This document shows, one piece after another, positions 1-5,847 of a stretch of 5,847 bases of DNA. The notes below the pieces were generated by a model. That model did no database searches. It worked only from the letters and a program-made list of their open reading frames with translations, and had not been told where the DNA came from. Every line of letters starts with the position of its first letter. Position 1 is the stretch's first letter. Made by a program: the position numbers and the translations under genes. The DNA lies in contig DBIS01000119.1 in assembly GCA_002296975.1 (NCBI GenBank), positions 1 to 5,847 of the forward strand, written 5' to 3'. This stretch comes from Deltaproteobacteria bacterium UBA796 (GTDB lineage Bacteria > Myxococcota_A > UBA796).

Positions 1-3000
1 GCTCTCGGACAACGGTGAGCAGCTCCGCAGTGTCTGCGATCAGCTTGCACTCTTCGCCAGCCTCTCCGGCCTTTTTTTCGAGCTTGCCTTTGATCAGCAA
101 GGGTACGCCCGCTCCGAGTGCAGCTTTGGAATTGCTCCAAGGGTCAGAGAAGAAAATGCACTCGATGCTGCCGAGTTCGTCTTCGATGGTCACAAAGCCC
201 ATGTCGTTTCCCCGCTTGGTGCGGACCTTTCGCAGTGCTGAGACCATGCCTGCGATGGTAACCTCTGAATCGTTGGGCTTGGTCACCAGTTGATCGATAT
301 TGCAACTGGCAGCATCGGCGATCACATCCCGGAAAACCTCGACGGGATGGCCGGTGATGAAGAACCCCAAGGCCTCGCGTTCATGGCCAAGCTTGACCGA
401 TGTTGGCCATTCGCCAACGTCTGCGTAGCGTATTTGTGGTCGAACTTGAGCGGCCATGGCACCACCAAAGAGCGAGGTCTGAGAAGAGGCTTTGTCTGCC
501 TGAACTTTTTGAGACACCGAAATGGCCTGATCGATACATTTGAACAGTTGATGTCTCGTGCGCTCCGTCCAGTCGAAGGCCCCACACTTAATTAGGTTTT
601 CGAGCACTTTTTTGTTGATGCGACCGAAATCCAGGCGTTCGATGCAGTCGCCAAAATCTTGAAAGGAGCCACCAGCAGCTTCACGGGCCTCGATGATGGC
701 CTCGACGGCTCCGGTTCCCACGCCTTTGATGGCAGCCAAGCCAAAGCGGATTTGCTTGCGGTCGTCAGCGGGCACATCAAAACCGACTTGGCTGTGGTTT
801 ACATCGGGTGGCAGCACCGAGAGGCCAGCACGTTTGCAATCGCCGATGTACAGCAGGACCTTGTCGGTATTGTTCCGGTCGATGGTCATCAAGGCGGCCA
901 TGTATTCGGCCCGGTGGTGGGCCTTGAGCCAAGCCGTTTGGTAGGAAATCATGCCATAGGCGGCCGAGTGGGATTTGTTGAAGCCGTAGCCCGCAAAAAA
1001 TGCCAGCAGTTCAAAGATTTCATCGGCCAGCTTTTCGTCGACATCGTTGCGGATGGCGCCTTCGATAAAGCGGGACTTTTGCTTGTCCATTTCCTCTTTT
1101 TTCTTTTTACCCATCGCGCGCCGCAGCAGGTCGGCCTCACCGAGGGAGTAGCCGCTCAAGACCTGGGCGATCTGCATGACCTGCTCTTGATAAACAATGC
1201 CGCCGTAGGTGCTCGCAAGAATGGGCTCCAGGCTGGGGTGTGGGTATTCCACCGTTTGCCGGCCGTGTTTGCAGGCGATGAATGTGTCGACCATGCCAGA
1301 GCTGAGCGGGCCGGGTCGGTATAGGGCCAACAGGGCGATGAGGTCGTCGATATTGGAGGGGCGTAAGCGGGTCATCAGCTCGCGCATGCCCGAGGACTCG
1401 ACCTGGAAAACACCCAGCCCGTCGCCGCGCTGTAAGAGGGCGAAGGTGGCTTCGTCGTCCAAGGGTAGGGTGTCGACGTCGTGGGTTTCGCCGGTGTTTC
1501 GCGCGATCATTTTCACCGCGTCACGAATTTGGTCCAAGGTTTTGAGGCCCAAGAAGTCGAACTTGATCAGCCCCACGCCTTCGGCAGCCTTCATCTCAAA
1601 CTGCACCACTGGTCCGCCATCGGGGCCGTCACGGTACAAGGGTGCGTGCTCCACCAGAGGGCGGTCGGCGATGACAACGCCGGCAGCGTGAACGCCGGTT
1701 TGCCGGGTCATGCCTTCGATTCTACGGGCGAGGCTGAACAAACGCCCGATGACCGGGTCGCCGTCGATGCGATGGGCGATGGCCTCCTCGTGGACAGCGT
1801 CACTGAGGGTGATGCCCAAATCGTCTGGAATCAGTTTGGCGATGCGGTTGGATGAGTTGAAGTCCAAGCCCACCAGACGGGCGATGTCTTTGGTCGCCGC
1901 TTTGGCCTTGAGGTTGCCATAGGTGATGATTTGGCTGACCAACTCTGCGCCGTATTTGTCGCGCACGTGGGTGATGACCTCCTCTCGCCGATCTTGGCAG
2001 AAGTCCACATCGATATCGGGCATGCTCACCCGCTCGGGGTTGAGGAAGCGCTCGAATAGAAGCCCAAAGCGGATGGGGTTGATGTTGGTGATGCCGGTGG
2101 CCCAGTTGATAACGGAGCCTGCCCCCGAGCCCCGCCCAGGGCCAACGGGTATGGCCTCATCTTTGGCCCAATTGATGAACTCAGCAACGATCAGAAGGTA
2201 GGCGGGGAAGCCCATCTGGATGACAATATTGAGTTCAAAATCGAGACGCTCCCAGTACTCGGGGTGGTCTTCTTTGGGGATGTGAACCAAGCGGAGCTTT
2301 AGACCCTCAGCGGAGTACCATCGGAAGTAGCCATCGATATTTCCAGCACCATCGGGCCTTGGCGGAGCTGGGTCATCCGGGCCGGGGAGTCCATAGTTTT
2401 TGGGGGGAGGGAAGGCCGCGTAAAAGAAGGCCCAGTTGGCGTCTGTATCGGGCTTTTCGCCATCAGGGCCCTCAACGATGTCCGGTGGGCGGGTCGCGGG
2501 AAAATAATAGGTGTCCATCTTGAACTTAAACTGACAACGCTCGGCAATGTCGACTGTGCGGTCGATCGCCTCGCCGTCATTCGGAAACAGCGCGCGCATC
2601 TCTGCTTCGGTTTTGATGTATTGCTGGTCGGTGGGCAAGCCTTGGCGGGCCGGTGCGTCGAGGGATTCACCTCGGGCGATGGAGTTGAGTAAATCCAAGG
2701 TGATCGCGTCGTCGTTGTGGACATAGCGACAATCATTTGTGACCACTGTCGGGATGCCGAACTCAGCGGAGAGGGTTCTCGCGCGGGTATTTGCCTCGTC
2801 TTGGCCGGGCAGGCCCACATCTTGAAGCTCCAAAAATAGGTGCTCTGGGCCCATGATGTCCAGCAAGGCTTGGGTGCACTCGCGGGCGGTCTCGAGGGAC
2901 CCTCTGCAGCTTGAGCCCAGGGGCCCGGCAATCCCGCCTGTGAGGACGATCAAGCCTTCACGGTGGGTCTTTAGGAGAGCCAGGTCGATGCGGGGCCGAA

Positions 3001-3343
3001 AGTGCATGCCATCAAAGATCGCCGTGGTGATCAACTGGCACAGATTTTTATAGCCCGTGTGGTTTTCGATTAAAAAGAGGAGCTTCCAACCGCCGTCTGG
3101 GCTTCGGTCGTCAAAGGTGTCGATACCTTCAGGCCACAGCCAGATTTGGGCTCCGAAGACCGGGTGAACATCGGCTGATTTCGCAGCTTTGAAGAATTCT
3201 ACCGCGCCATAAAGATTGCATGTGTCTGTGAGCGCTATCGAACCCATCTCGAGGGCAGTCGCCCGGTCGACCAACTCTCCTGGACGCATCGCACCATCGA
3301 GAATCGAATATTGGCTGCGATTGTGAAGGTGAACAAAACCCAT
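1..3343 (-). CDS. dnaE: DNA polymerase III alpha subunit, replicative DnaE1 type (C-terminus cut by window edge)
   Basis: This is the catalytic subunit of the replicative DNA polymerase, which extends primers at the fork in the cytoplasm. The frame is open for 1114 residues from ATG 3343. The only upstream in-frame space is eight codons to a TAG (3365-3367) with no other ATG, and the N-terminus FVHLHNRSQYSILDG fits the family start. Domains in order: PHP (about 1-270), a proline-rich insertion (282-338), then palm and fingers with MGFPAYLLIVAEFINWAK (near 375-394), GPGRGSGAGS (401-410), PDIDVDF (442-448) and FDFLGL (595-600). The aspartates at 443/445/447 and 596 correspond to the E. coli Asp401/403/555 triad. 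RRAMGKK and GYGFNKSHSAAY follow, then an HhH region (FGLAAIKGVG, about 867-876), a clamp-binding motif QTSLF (955-959), GHPVEVF, and an OB fold from about 1027. PHP metal ligands are partly replaced. Usual length is about 1150-1200 residues, so only the last stretch is missing. The clamp motif and length favour DnaE1 over the error-prone DnaE2/ImuC. No good Shine-Dalgarno precedes the start. Confidence 0.98.
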   Translation of the reverse strand, partial: MGFVHLHNRSQYSILDGAMRPGELVDRATALEMGSIALTDTCNLYGAVEFFKAAKSADVHPVFGAQIWLWPEGIDTFDDRSPDGGWKLLFLIENHTGYKNLCQLITTAIFDGMHFRPRIDLALLKTHREGLIVLTGGIAGPLGSSCRGSLETARECTQALLDIMGPEHLFLELQDVGLPGQDEANTRARTLSAEFGIPTVVTNDCRYVHNDDAITLDLLNSIARGESLDAPARQGLPTDQQYIKTEAEMRALFPNDGEAIDRTVDIAERCQFKFKMDTYYFPATRPPDIVEGPDGEKPDTDANWAFFYAAFPPPKNYGLPGPDDPAPPRPDGAGNIDGYFRWYSAEGLKLRLVHIPKEDHPEYWERLDFELNIVIQMGFPAYLLIVAEFINWAKDEAIPVGPGRGSGAGSVINWATGITNINPIRFGLLFERFLNPERVSMPDIDVDFCQDRREEVITHVRDKYGAELVSQIITYGNLKAKAATKDIARLVGLDFNSSNRIAKLIPDDLGITLSDAVHEEAIAHRIDGDPVIGRLFSLARRIEGMTRQTGVHAAGVVIADRPLVEHAPLYRDGPDGGPVVQFEMKAAEGVGLIKFDFLGLKTLDQIRDAVKMIARNTGETHDVDTLPLDDEATFALLQRGDGLGVFQVESSGMRELMTRLRPSNIDDLIALLALYRPGPLSSGMVDTFIACKHGRQTVEYPHPSLEPILASTYGGIVYQEQVMQIAQVLSGYSLGEADLLRRAMGKKKKEEMDKQKSRFIEGAIRNDVDEKLADEIFELLAFFAGYGFNKSHSAAYGMISYQTAWLKAHHRAEYMAALMTIDRNNTDKVLLYIGDCKRAGLSVLPPDVNHSQVGFDVPADDRKQIRFGLAAIKGVGTGAVEAIIEAREAAGGSFQDFGDCIERLDFGRINKKVLENLIKCGAFDWTERTRHQLFKCIDQAISVSQKVQADKASSQTSLFGGAMAAQVRPQIRYADVGEWPTSVKLGHEREALGFFITGHPVEVFRDVIADAASCNIDQLVTKPNDSEVTIAGMVSALRKVRTKRGNDMGFVTIEDELGSIECIFFSDPWSNSKAALGAGVPLLIKGKLEKKAGEAGEECKLIADTAELLTVVRE
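467..481 (-). other. Beta-clamp binding motif of DnaE (QTSLF)
   Basis: Residues 955-959 read Gln-Thr-Ser-Leu-Phe, followed by Gly-Gly. This matches the pentameric beta sliding clamp-binding consensus (Q-x-x-L/M-F). It sits where the internal motif QADMF occurs in E. coli alpha, between the HhH region and the OB fold. It supports assignment as the processive replicase. Clamp binding itself is inferred from family knowledge. Confidence 0.85.
2330..2500 (-). other. Proline/acid-rich insertion in DnaE at the PHP-palm junction
   Basis: Residues 282-338 of DnaE contain 14 prolines among 57 residues, many Asp and Gly, and one aromatic patch (WAFFYAAF, 304-311). Canonical sequence flanks both sides: a YYFP stretch before it and an EGLKLRL helix after it. 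From memory, the E. coli protein spans the same flanks (YF to EGL) with about 25 residues, against 70 here, so the excess is about 45 residues. The reading frame stays open and both flanks are in register, so this is a real in-frame insertion and not a sequencing frameshift. It probably forms a flexible surface loop. Its function is unknown. Confidence 0.8.
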
Positions 3344-3409
3344 GGTGATATCTGCTAATTCGATCTATGGCTGGTCGCCGTGGGGTTAGCCAGGCTGCGG
3401 AGGTATTTG
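3344..3409. promoter_or_regulatory. Divergent intergenic spacer, presumed to carry promoters for dnaE and the transporter operon
   Basis: Only 66 bases separate the dnaE start (3343, leftward) from the chosen transporter start (3410, rightward). Both genes begin here, so promoters for one or both directions should lie in this spacer or just inside the neighbouring genes. The part at 3346-3367 is visibly more A+T-rich than the surroundings. I cannot point to a convincing pair of -35 and -10 boxes on either strand, and I see no clear operator palindrome. The entry rests on gene arrangement. Confidence 0.4.
3399..3403 (+). promoter_or_regulatory. Ribosome binding site GGAGG that sets the transporter start
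   Basis: A perfect GGAGG lies 6 bases before GTG 3410. It decides between three possible starts: GTG 3380 has no comparable site, GTG 3410 has ideal spacing, and ATG 3437 has no good purine block upstream. Confidence 0.65.
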
Positions 3410-4552
3410 GTGGAAGTGGTCAAGAACAACGTACAAATGCAGCGCTGGCTATCGGGTTTATTTGGCGTCTCTTATCTGGCTTTGGGGGCTTTGATGCCCT
3501 TTTTGGCCTTGGTTCTTCGTGATTTGGGTGTGGAAGGCTTGATGTTGACCGCAGCCCTCGGCGCTGTGCCGCTCAGTCGCTTGGTTTTTGGCCCAGTGTG
3601 GAGCGTGCTCGCCGACCGCTTCTCTGCGCCCATCGCCATGGTCCGCATTGGGGCCACGCTCTCAGCGATAGGCGGGATTGCTTTGTGGCTCGCACCGCCA
3701 GGATGGTGGGTGGTGTTGGCCATGTTGATCCTCGCTATTGGTCGCGCACCGACGGGCCCTGTTTTGGACAGTCTGACCTTACGTTCATTGAAGGACAAAC
3801 GAGAATATGGTCGGGTTCGGCGATGGGGCTCTGTCGGCTTTATGGTGGGTGTGCTCGGCGTGGGCTGGCTGGTTGACAACACCGCGTATGGCCCCCTACA
3901 GGTGGTGGCTGTGGTGTCGGTTTTATTTTTGGGGCTCACCCTGTTTATGCCCTCGTCGGAGGTCGCTGTCCGGGTGGAGGTGCTCCCTGCTTTGCGGCGT
4001 TTGGTTAGCGACCGATTTGTGCGCTGGATGATACTGGCCGCGGCTTTTCATTTTGCGCCCCATGTGGGCAATACAACATTTTTGGCAGTCCATATCGATG
4101 GCTTGGGTCATGGTGCGATGTGGACGGGGGCGGCGGTTGCTGCGGGCGTGATCGTCGAGGTGCTGTTGATGGGCATGTCGGCACGAATATTGGGGCGGTT
4201 TAGCGCTAAGCATCTGTTGTTGGTGGCCATGGGTTTGGCCATCCCGCGGTGGGCCTTGATGGTGACCCTGACCAGCCCATGGTTGATTGTGGCCCTCAAT
4301 ATGGTGCATGGGATCACATTCGGTGTGTTTTGGTTGGCTGCCGTGGCATTGATGAGCGCCAAAGCGCCCGCCGAGGTGGCCACGAGCGGTCAAGGTTTGC
4401 TGGCCCTGGCTGTGGGTGGATTTGGAAGCGCGATGGGTGTGATGGGTGCGAGCTGGATCGCGGGCACCTGGGACACGACGGTGATGTATCAGGTGGCCAC
4501 AGTTTCGGGTGTTATCGCCTTATTTTGCGCGGTGATGGCGGTGAGAGAATGA
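3410..4552 (+). CDS. Major facilitator superfamily transporter, MFS_1-like / HcaT-like
   Basis: An inner-membrane secondary transporter, probably proton-coupled. The substrate cannot be read from the sequence. With GTG 3410 as start it has 380 residues and about 12 hydrophobic helices split by a short polar loop near the middle. The first helix begins near residue 13 (LSGLFGVSYLALGALMPFLAL). An MFS motif A-like loop, GPVWSVLADR, lies at 61-70. A helix with RAPTGPVLDSLTL (112-124) is followed by YGRVRRWGSVGF (133-144); this Y-G-R-x-R-x-W-G-S-x-G-F signature is typical of the MFS_1-like group related to HcaT and LacY/nucleoside-H+ symporters. The last helices carry a SGQGLLALAVGGFGS segment, also usual there. 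The reading frame could start at GTG 3380 (390 residues) or ATG 3437 (371), but the Shine-Dalgarno favours 3410. Its stop overlaps the next start (ATGA), so it is likely first in a three-gene operon. Family confidence is high; function beyond transport is open. Confidence 0.9.
   Translation: MEVVKNNVQMQRWLSGLFGVSYLALGALMPFLALVLRDLGVEGLMLTAALGAVPLSRLVFGPVWSVLADRFSAPIAMVRIGATLSAIGGIALWLAPPGWWVVLAMLILAIGRAPTGPVLDSLTLRSLKDKREYGRVRRWGSVGFMVGVLGVGWLVDNTAYGPLQVVAVVSVLFLGLTLFMPSSEVAVRVEVLPALRRLVSDRFVRWMILAAAFHFAPHVGNTTFLAVHIDGLGHGAMWTGAAVAAGVIVEVLLMGMSARILGRFSAKHLLLVAMGLAIPRWALMVTLTSPWLIVALNMVHGITFGVFWLAAVALMSAKAPAEVATSGQGLLALAVGGFGSAMGVMGASWIAGTWDTTVMYQVATVSGVIALFCAVMAVRE
4549..4552 (+). other. ATGA stop-start overlap between transporter and pseudouridine synthase
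   Basis: The transporter ends in TGA at 4550-4552 and the synthase ATG occupies 4549-4551. This four-base overlap is the classic arrangement for translational reinitiation and indicates the two genes share one transcript. Confidence 0.85.
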
Positions 4553-5214
4553 ACCTATTGTTGGGCCGAGGTGAGCGTTGGGCTGCTTGGAATAAGCCAC
4601 CGGGGATTCCCGTATTTCCACCCCACGCAGACCCAAGTGGCGATTGCCTATTGGCCCAAACAGGGCTCGAGCCACAAGGTTGGGAGCCAGGCTTTTCGGG
4701 CGGCTTGGCCCATCGGCTCGATACGCCCACATCTGGCCAGGTCCTCTCCGCGAATACCCCAGACGACCTGCTTTGGTTGCGTGGACTTTTTGCCTCGGGA
4801 CAGCTCACCAAGCGCTATCGGTTTGTCTCTGCCGGAGATGTGCCGTGGGGTTCAAACACTGTTGAGGCGCCCATCGCTCACGATAAGCGAAAGCGAAAGC
4901 GGATGATCGTTCGCCGTGGCCAGAGCACGCCGCATCGTGGCAAATGGTATCCGGCCTCGACCCGCTTTGAGCGTTTGGGGCCAACCACCGATGGCGCAAC
5001 GGTGTGGGAGGCGGTGATCACCACCGGTGTGATGCACCAAATTCGCGTTCATGCCGCATTTGTGGGCATCCCGATTCGCGGGGATAGCCGTTATGGTGGC
5101 GGGGTTTTTATATTGGAAAAAGCAAGCTTCTTACTGCATCATTACGGGTTGTCAGGGCCAGGGTTGGAGCCACCACACGCGACGGTTCCCGACTTTTGGC
5201 CCATTCCAGAGTAG
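4549..5214 (+). CDS. RluA-family RNA pseudouridine synthase, short form without S4 domain
   Basis: Converts uridine to pseudouridine in structured RNA (rRNA or tRNA) in the cytoplasm. The protein is 221 residues, the size of single-domain members such as E. coli RluA, and lacks the N-terminal S4 domain of RluC/RluD. Motif I, HRLDTPTSG, is at residues 55-63 with catalytic Asp58. The conserved Tyr is in KRYRFV (Tyr90). The late motif reads TGVMHQIRVH (159-168), followed by GIPIRGDSRYGG. The N-terminal NKPPGIPVFP is the usual opening strand. In the late motif Val161 stands where most relatives have Arg (TGRxHQ). A basic run KRKRKR at 113-118 may help RNA contact. ATG 4549 overlaps the upstream stop TGA by ATGA, with GGTGAG at 4540-4545 as a modest ribosome site. 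The frame extends upstream inside the transporter, but that part lacks family similarity. The exact RNA target (RluA or TruC type) cannot be assigned. Confidence 0.93.
   Translation: MNLLLGRGERWAAWNKPPGIPVFPPHADPSGDCLLAQTGLEPQGWEPGFSGGLAHRLDTPTSGQVLSANTPDDLLWLRGLFASGQLTKRYRFVSAGDVPWGSNTVEAPIAHDKRKRKRMIVRRGQSTPHRGKWYPASTRFERLGPTTDGATVWEAVITTGVMHQIRVHAAFVGIPIRGDSRYGGGVFILEKASFLLHHYGLSGPGLEPPHATVPDFWPIPE
4885..4902 (+). repeat. Three tandem AAGCGA-like hexamers coding for Lys-Arg repeats
   Basis: AAGCGA, AAGCGA, AAGCGG run head to tail in frame and encode Lys-Arg three times (residues 113-118 of the pseudouridine synthase). The unit is six bases, so gain or loss of copies keeps the frame. RluA relatives often have a basic cluster here, so the protein feature is ordinary; the DNA repeat is a small local slippage-type array. 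Confidence 0.75.
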
Positions 5215-5223
5215 GCTTGCCCC

Positions 5224-5847
5224 ATGGGATGGTTTGAACGACAGTTGAACGGGCGTCCGCCTGAAGACTTGGAAGACGAGTTGGGCCGCTTTGTGCGGGC
5301 CGCGGGTGTGGATAGGGCCCTACTGACCCTTTGCGGGCCTTTTGGTGTGCGGCGCTTTGTGATTCGCTTTGAGCGGCTGGGCGACACCATCAAGCTGACC
5401 GATCTTGAGACCCACCCGTTGCCGTACGGCGGTGGCCCCCCAGATCCACTGGGCGCAGAAGAGGGTATCGCCCCGTTGGAGGCGGCCATCAATCGCCTGA
5501 ACAGGAATATGTTGAGCCGTTTGCCTTGGGAGCGTGGTGCGGTGGCCGTGGTGCGTGATGCCCTCGACCAGATCGAGATCATGCCGCTGTTTGATGAAGA
5601 TGCCGACGATGCAGTTTTGGCGGATATCGGCATACCGGAGCCACCCGGCCATCCGCTGGAGGGGCACCAGTATCGCGAGATGGTCGCTGGCCAAGAGGCG
5701 CTCATGGCGGGCGTTCATGGGGAGACGAGCCGTCGGCGTGGAAGTTGGACGGGGTGGGAGATTGGCGCGGATGATCTCAGCTTGGTCTTGGACCACATCT
5801 CGGGTACCAGCCGCCTGAAGACGATGGTCTTGGGGACCTTTCACCCT
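5224..5847 (+). CDS. Unrecognised soluble protein, C-terminus beyond window
   Basis: The frame is open from ATG 5224 to the right edge, giving 208 visible residues with no stop. I do not recognise a family. The N-terminus (MGWFERQLNGRPPEDLEDEL) looks like a charged helix, with no signal peptide and no membrane segment, so a cytoplasmic protein is likely. A strand-like stretch LLTLCGPFGVRRFVIRFERL (about 33-52) is followed by a Gly/Pro loop (YGGGPPDPLGAEEG). Then come a helix (LEAAINRLNRNMLSRL), strands AVAVVRD and IEIMPLF, an acidic patch FDEDADDA (about 124-131) and a PEPPGHPLEGHQY loop. Codon use resembles the neighbours. The start lies 9 bases after the pseudouridine synthase stop, with a weak GAGTAGG as possible ribosome site, so it is probably co-transcribed. 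It is in the same frame as the upstream gene, with one TAG and three codons between them. The gene is well supported by position and continuity, but its function is unknown. Confidence 0.8.
   Translation, partial: MGWFERQLNGRPPEDLEDELGRFVRAAGVDRALLTLCGPFGVRRFVIRFERLGDTIKLTDLETHPLPYGGGPPDPLGAEEGIAPLEAAINRLNRNMLSRLPWERGAVAVVRDALDQIEIMPLFDEDADDAVLADIGIPEPPGHPLEGHQYREMVAGQEALMAGVHGETSRRRGSWTGWEIGADDLSLVLDHISGTSRLKTMVLGTFHP

Noticed and set aside
659..1324. Plus-strand open frame of 221 codons antisense to dnaE
   Set aside because: The minus strand codes for conserved DnaE motifs throughout (RRAMGKK, GYGFNKSHSAAY). The plus-strand frame is a by-product of codon bias, has no recognisable domain and no convincing ribosome site.
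2299..2931. Minus-strand open frame of 210 codons overlapping dnaE in another frame
   Set aside because: It reads as Pro/Ser/Arg-rich noise and overlaps the true DnaE frame on the same strand, including its Pro-rich insertion.
3380..3409. GTG 3380 as transporter start
   Set aside because: It has no Shine-Dalgarno at proper spacing, whereas GGAGG sits 6 bases before GTG 3410.
3472..4393. Minus-strand open frames under the transporter
   Set aside because: They are antisense shadows of the membrane-protein frame, rich in Pro, Thr, His and Gln, with no recognisable motif.
4249..4548. Longer version of the pseudouridine synthase starting inside the transporter
   Set aside because: The extra 100 residues have no family similarity, and the region is the coding sequence of the last transporter helices. 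ATG 4549 fits the family N-terminus.
1..5847. CRISPR array, tRNA/rRNA, insertion sequence or phage/defence genes
   Set aside because: No spaced direct repeats, RNA gene signatures, terminal inverted repeats, transposase or integrase motifs were seen; the sequence is almost wholly filled by four genes.

Overview
The window holds four protein-coding genes packed with almost no spare DNA. I see no RNA gene, mobile element, CRISPR array or phage signature. Moderately high G+C, short spacers and a DnaE1-type replicase point to a free-living Gram-negative-like bacterium. Proline/acid-rich insertions in housekeeping proteins make me think loosely of a deltaproteobacterial or myxobacterial-type lineage, but this is a guess that a tree would have to settle.

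Layout: bases 1-3343 on the minus strand are one uninterrupted reading frame for the replicative DNA polymerase III alpha subunit (dnaE). It starts at 3343 and runs off the left edge inside the OB-fold domain, so only the extreme C-terminus is missing. I read the frame codon by codon over 1114 residues and found no stop or frameshift. Bases 3344-3409 are a short divergent intergenic spacer. On the plus strand three genes follow head to tail: an MFS_1-like/HcaT-like 12-helix transporter (3410-4552), a short RluA-family pseudouridine synthase overlapping it by the ATGA arrangement (4549-5214), and an unrecognised soluble protein starting 9 bases later (5224 to beyond the right edge).

How they fit together: dnaE is a core replication gene and transcribes away from the other three. 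The spacing of the plus-strand genes argues for one transcript with translational coupling. No shared pathway between a transporter, an RNA-modifying enzyme and an unknown protein can be read from the sequence. The window is mostly ordinary core genome. The most unusual items are a proline-rich insertion of about 45 residues in DnaE at the PHP-palm junction, the degraded PHP metal site, and the unidentified 3' gene.
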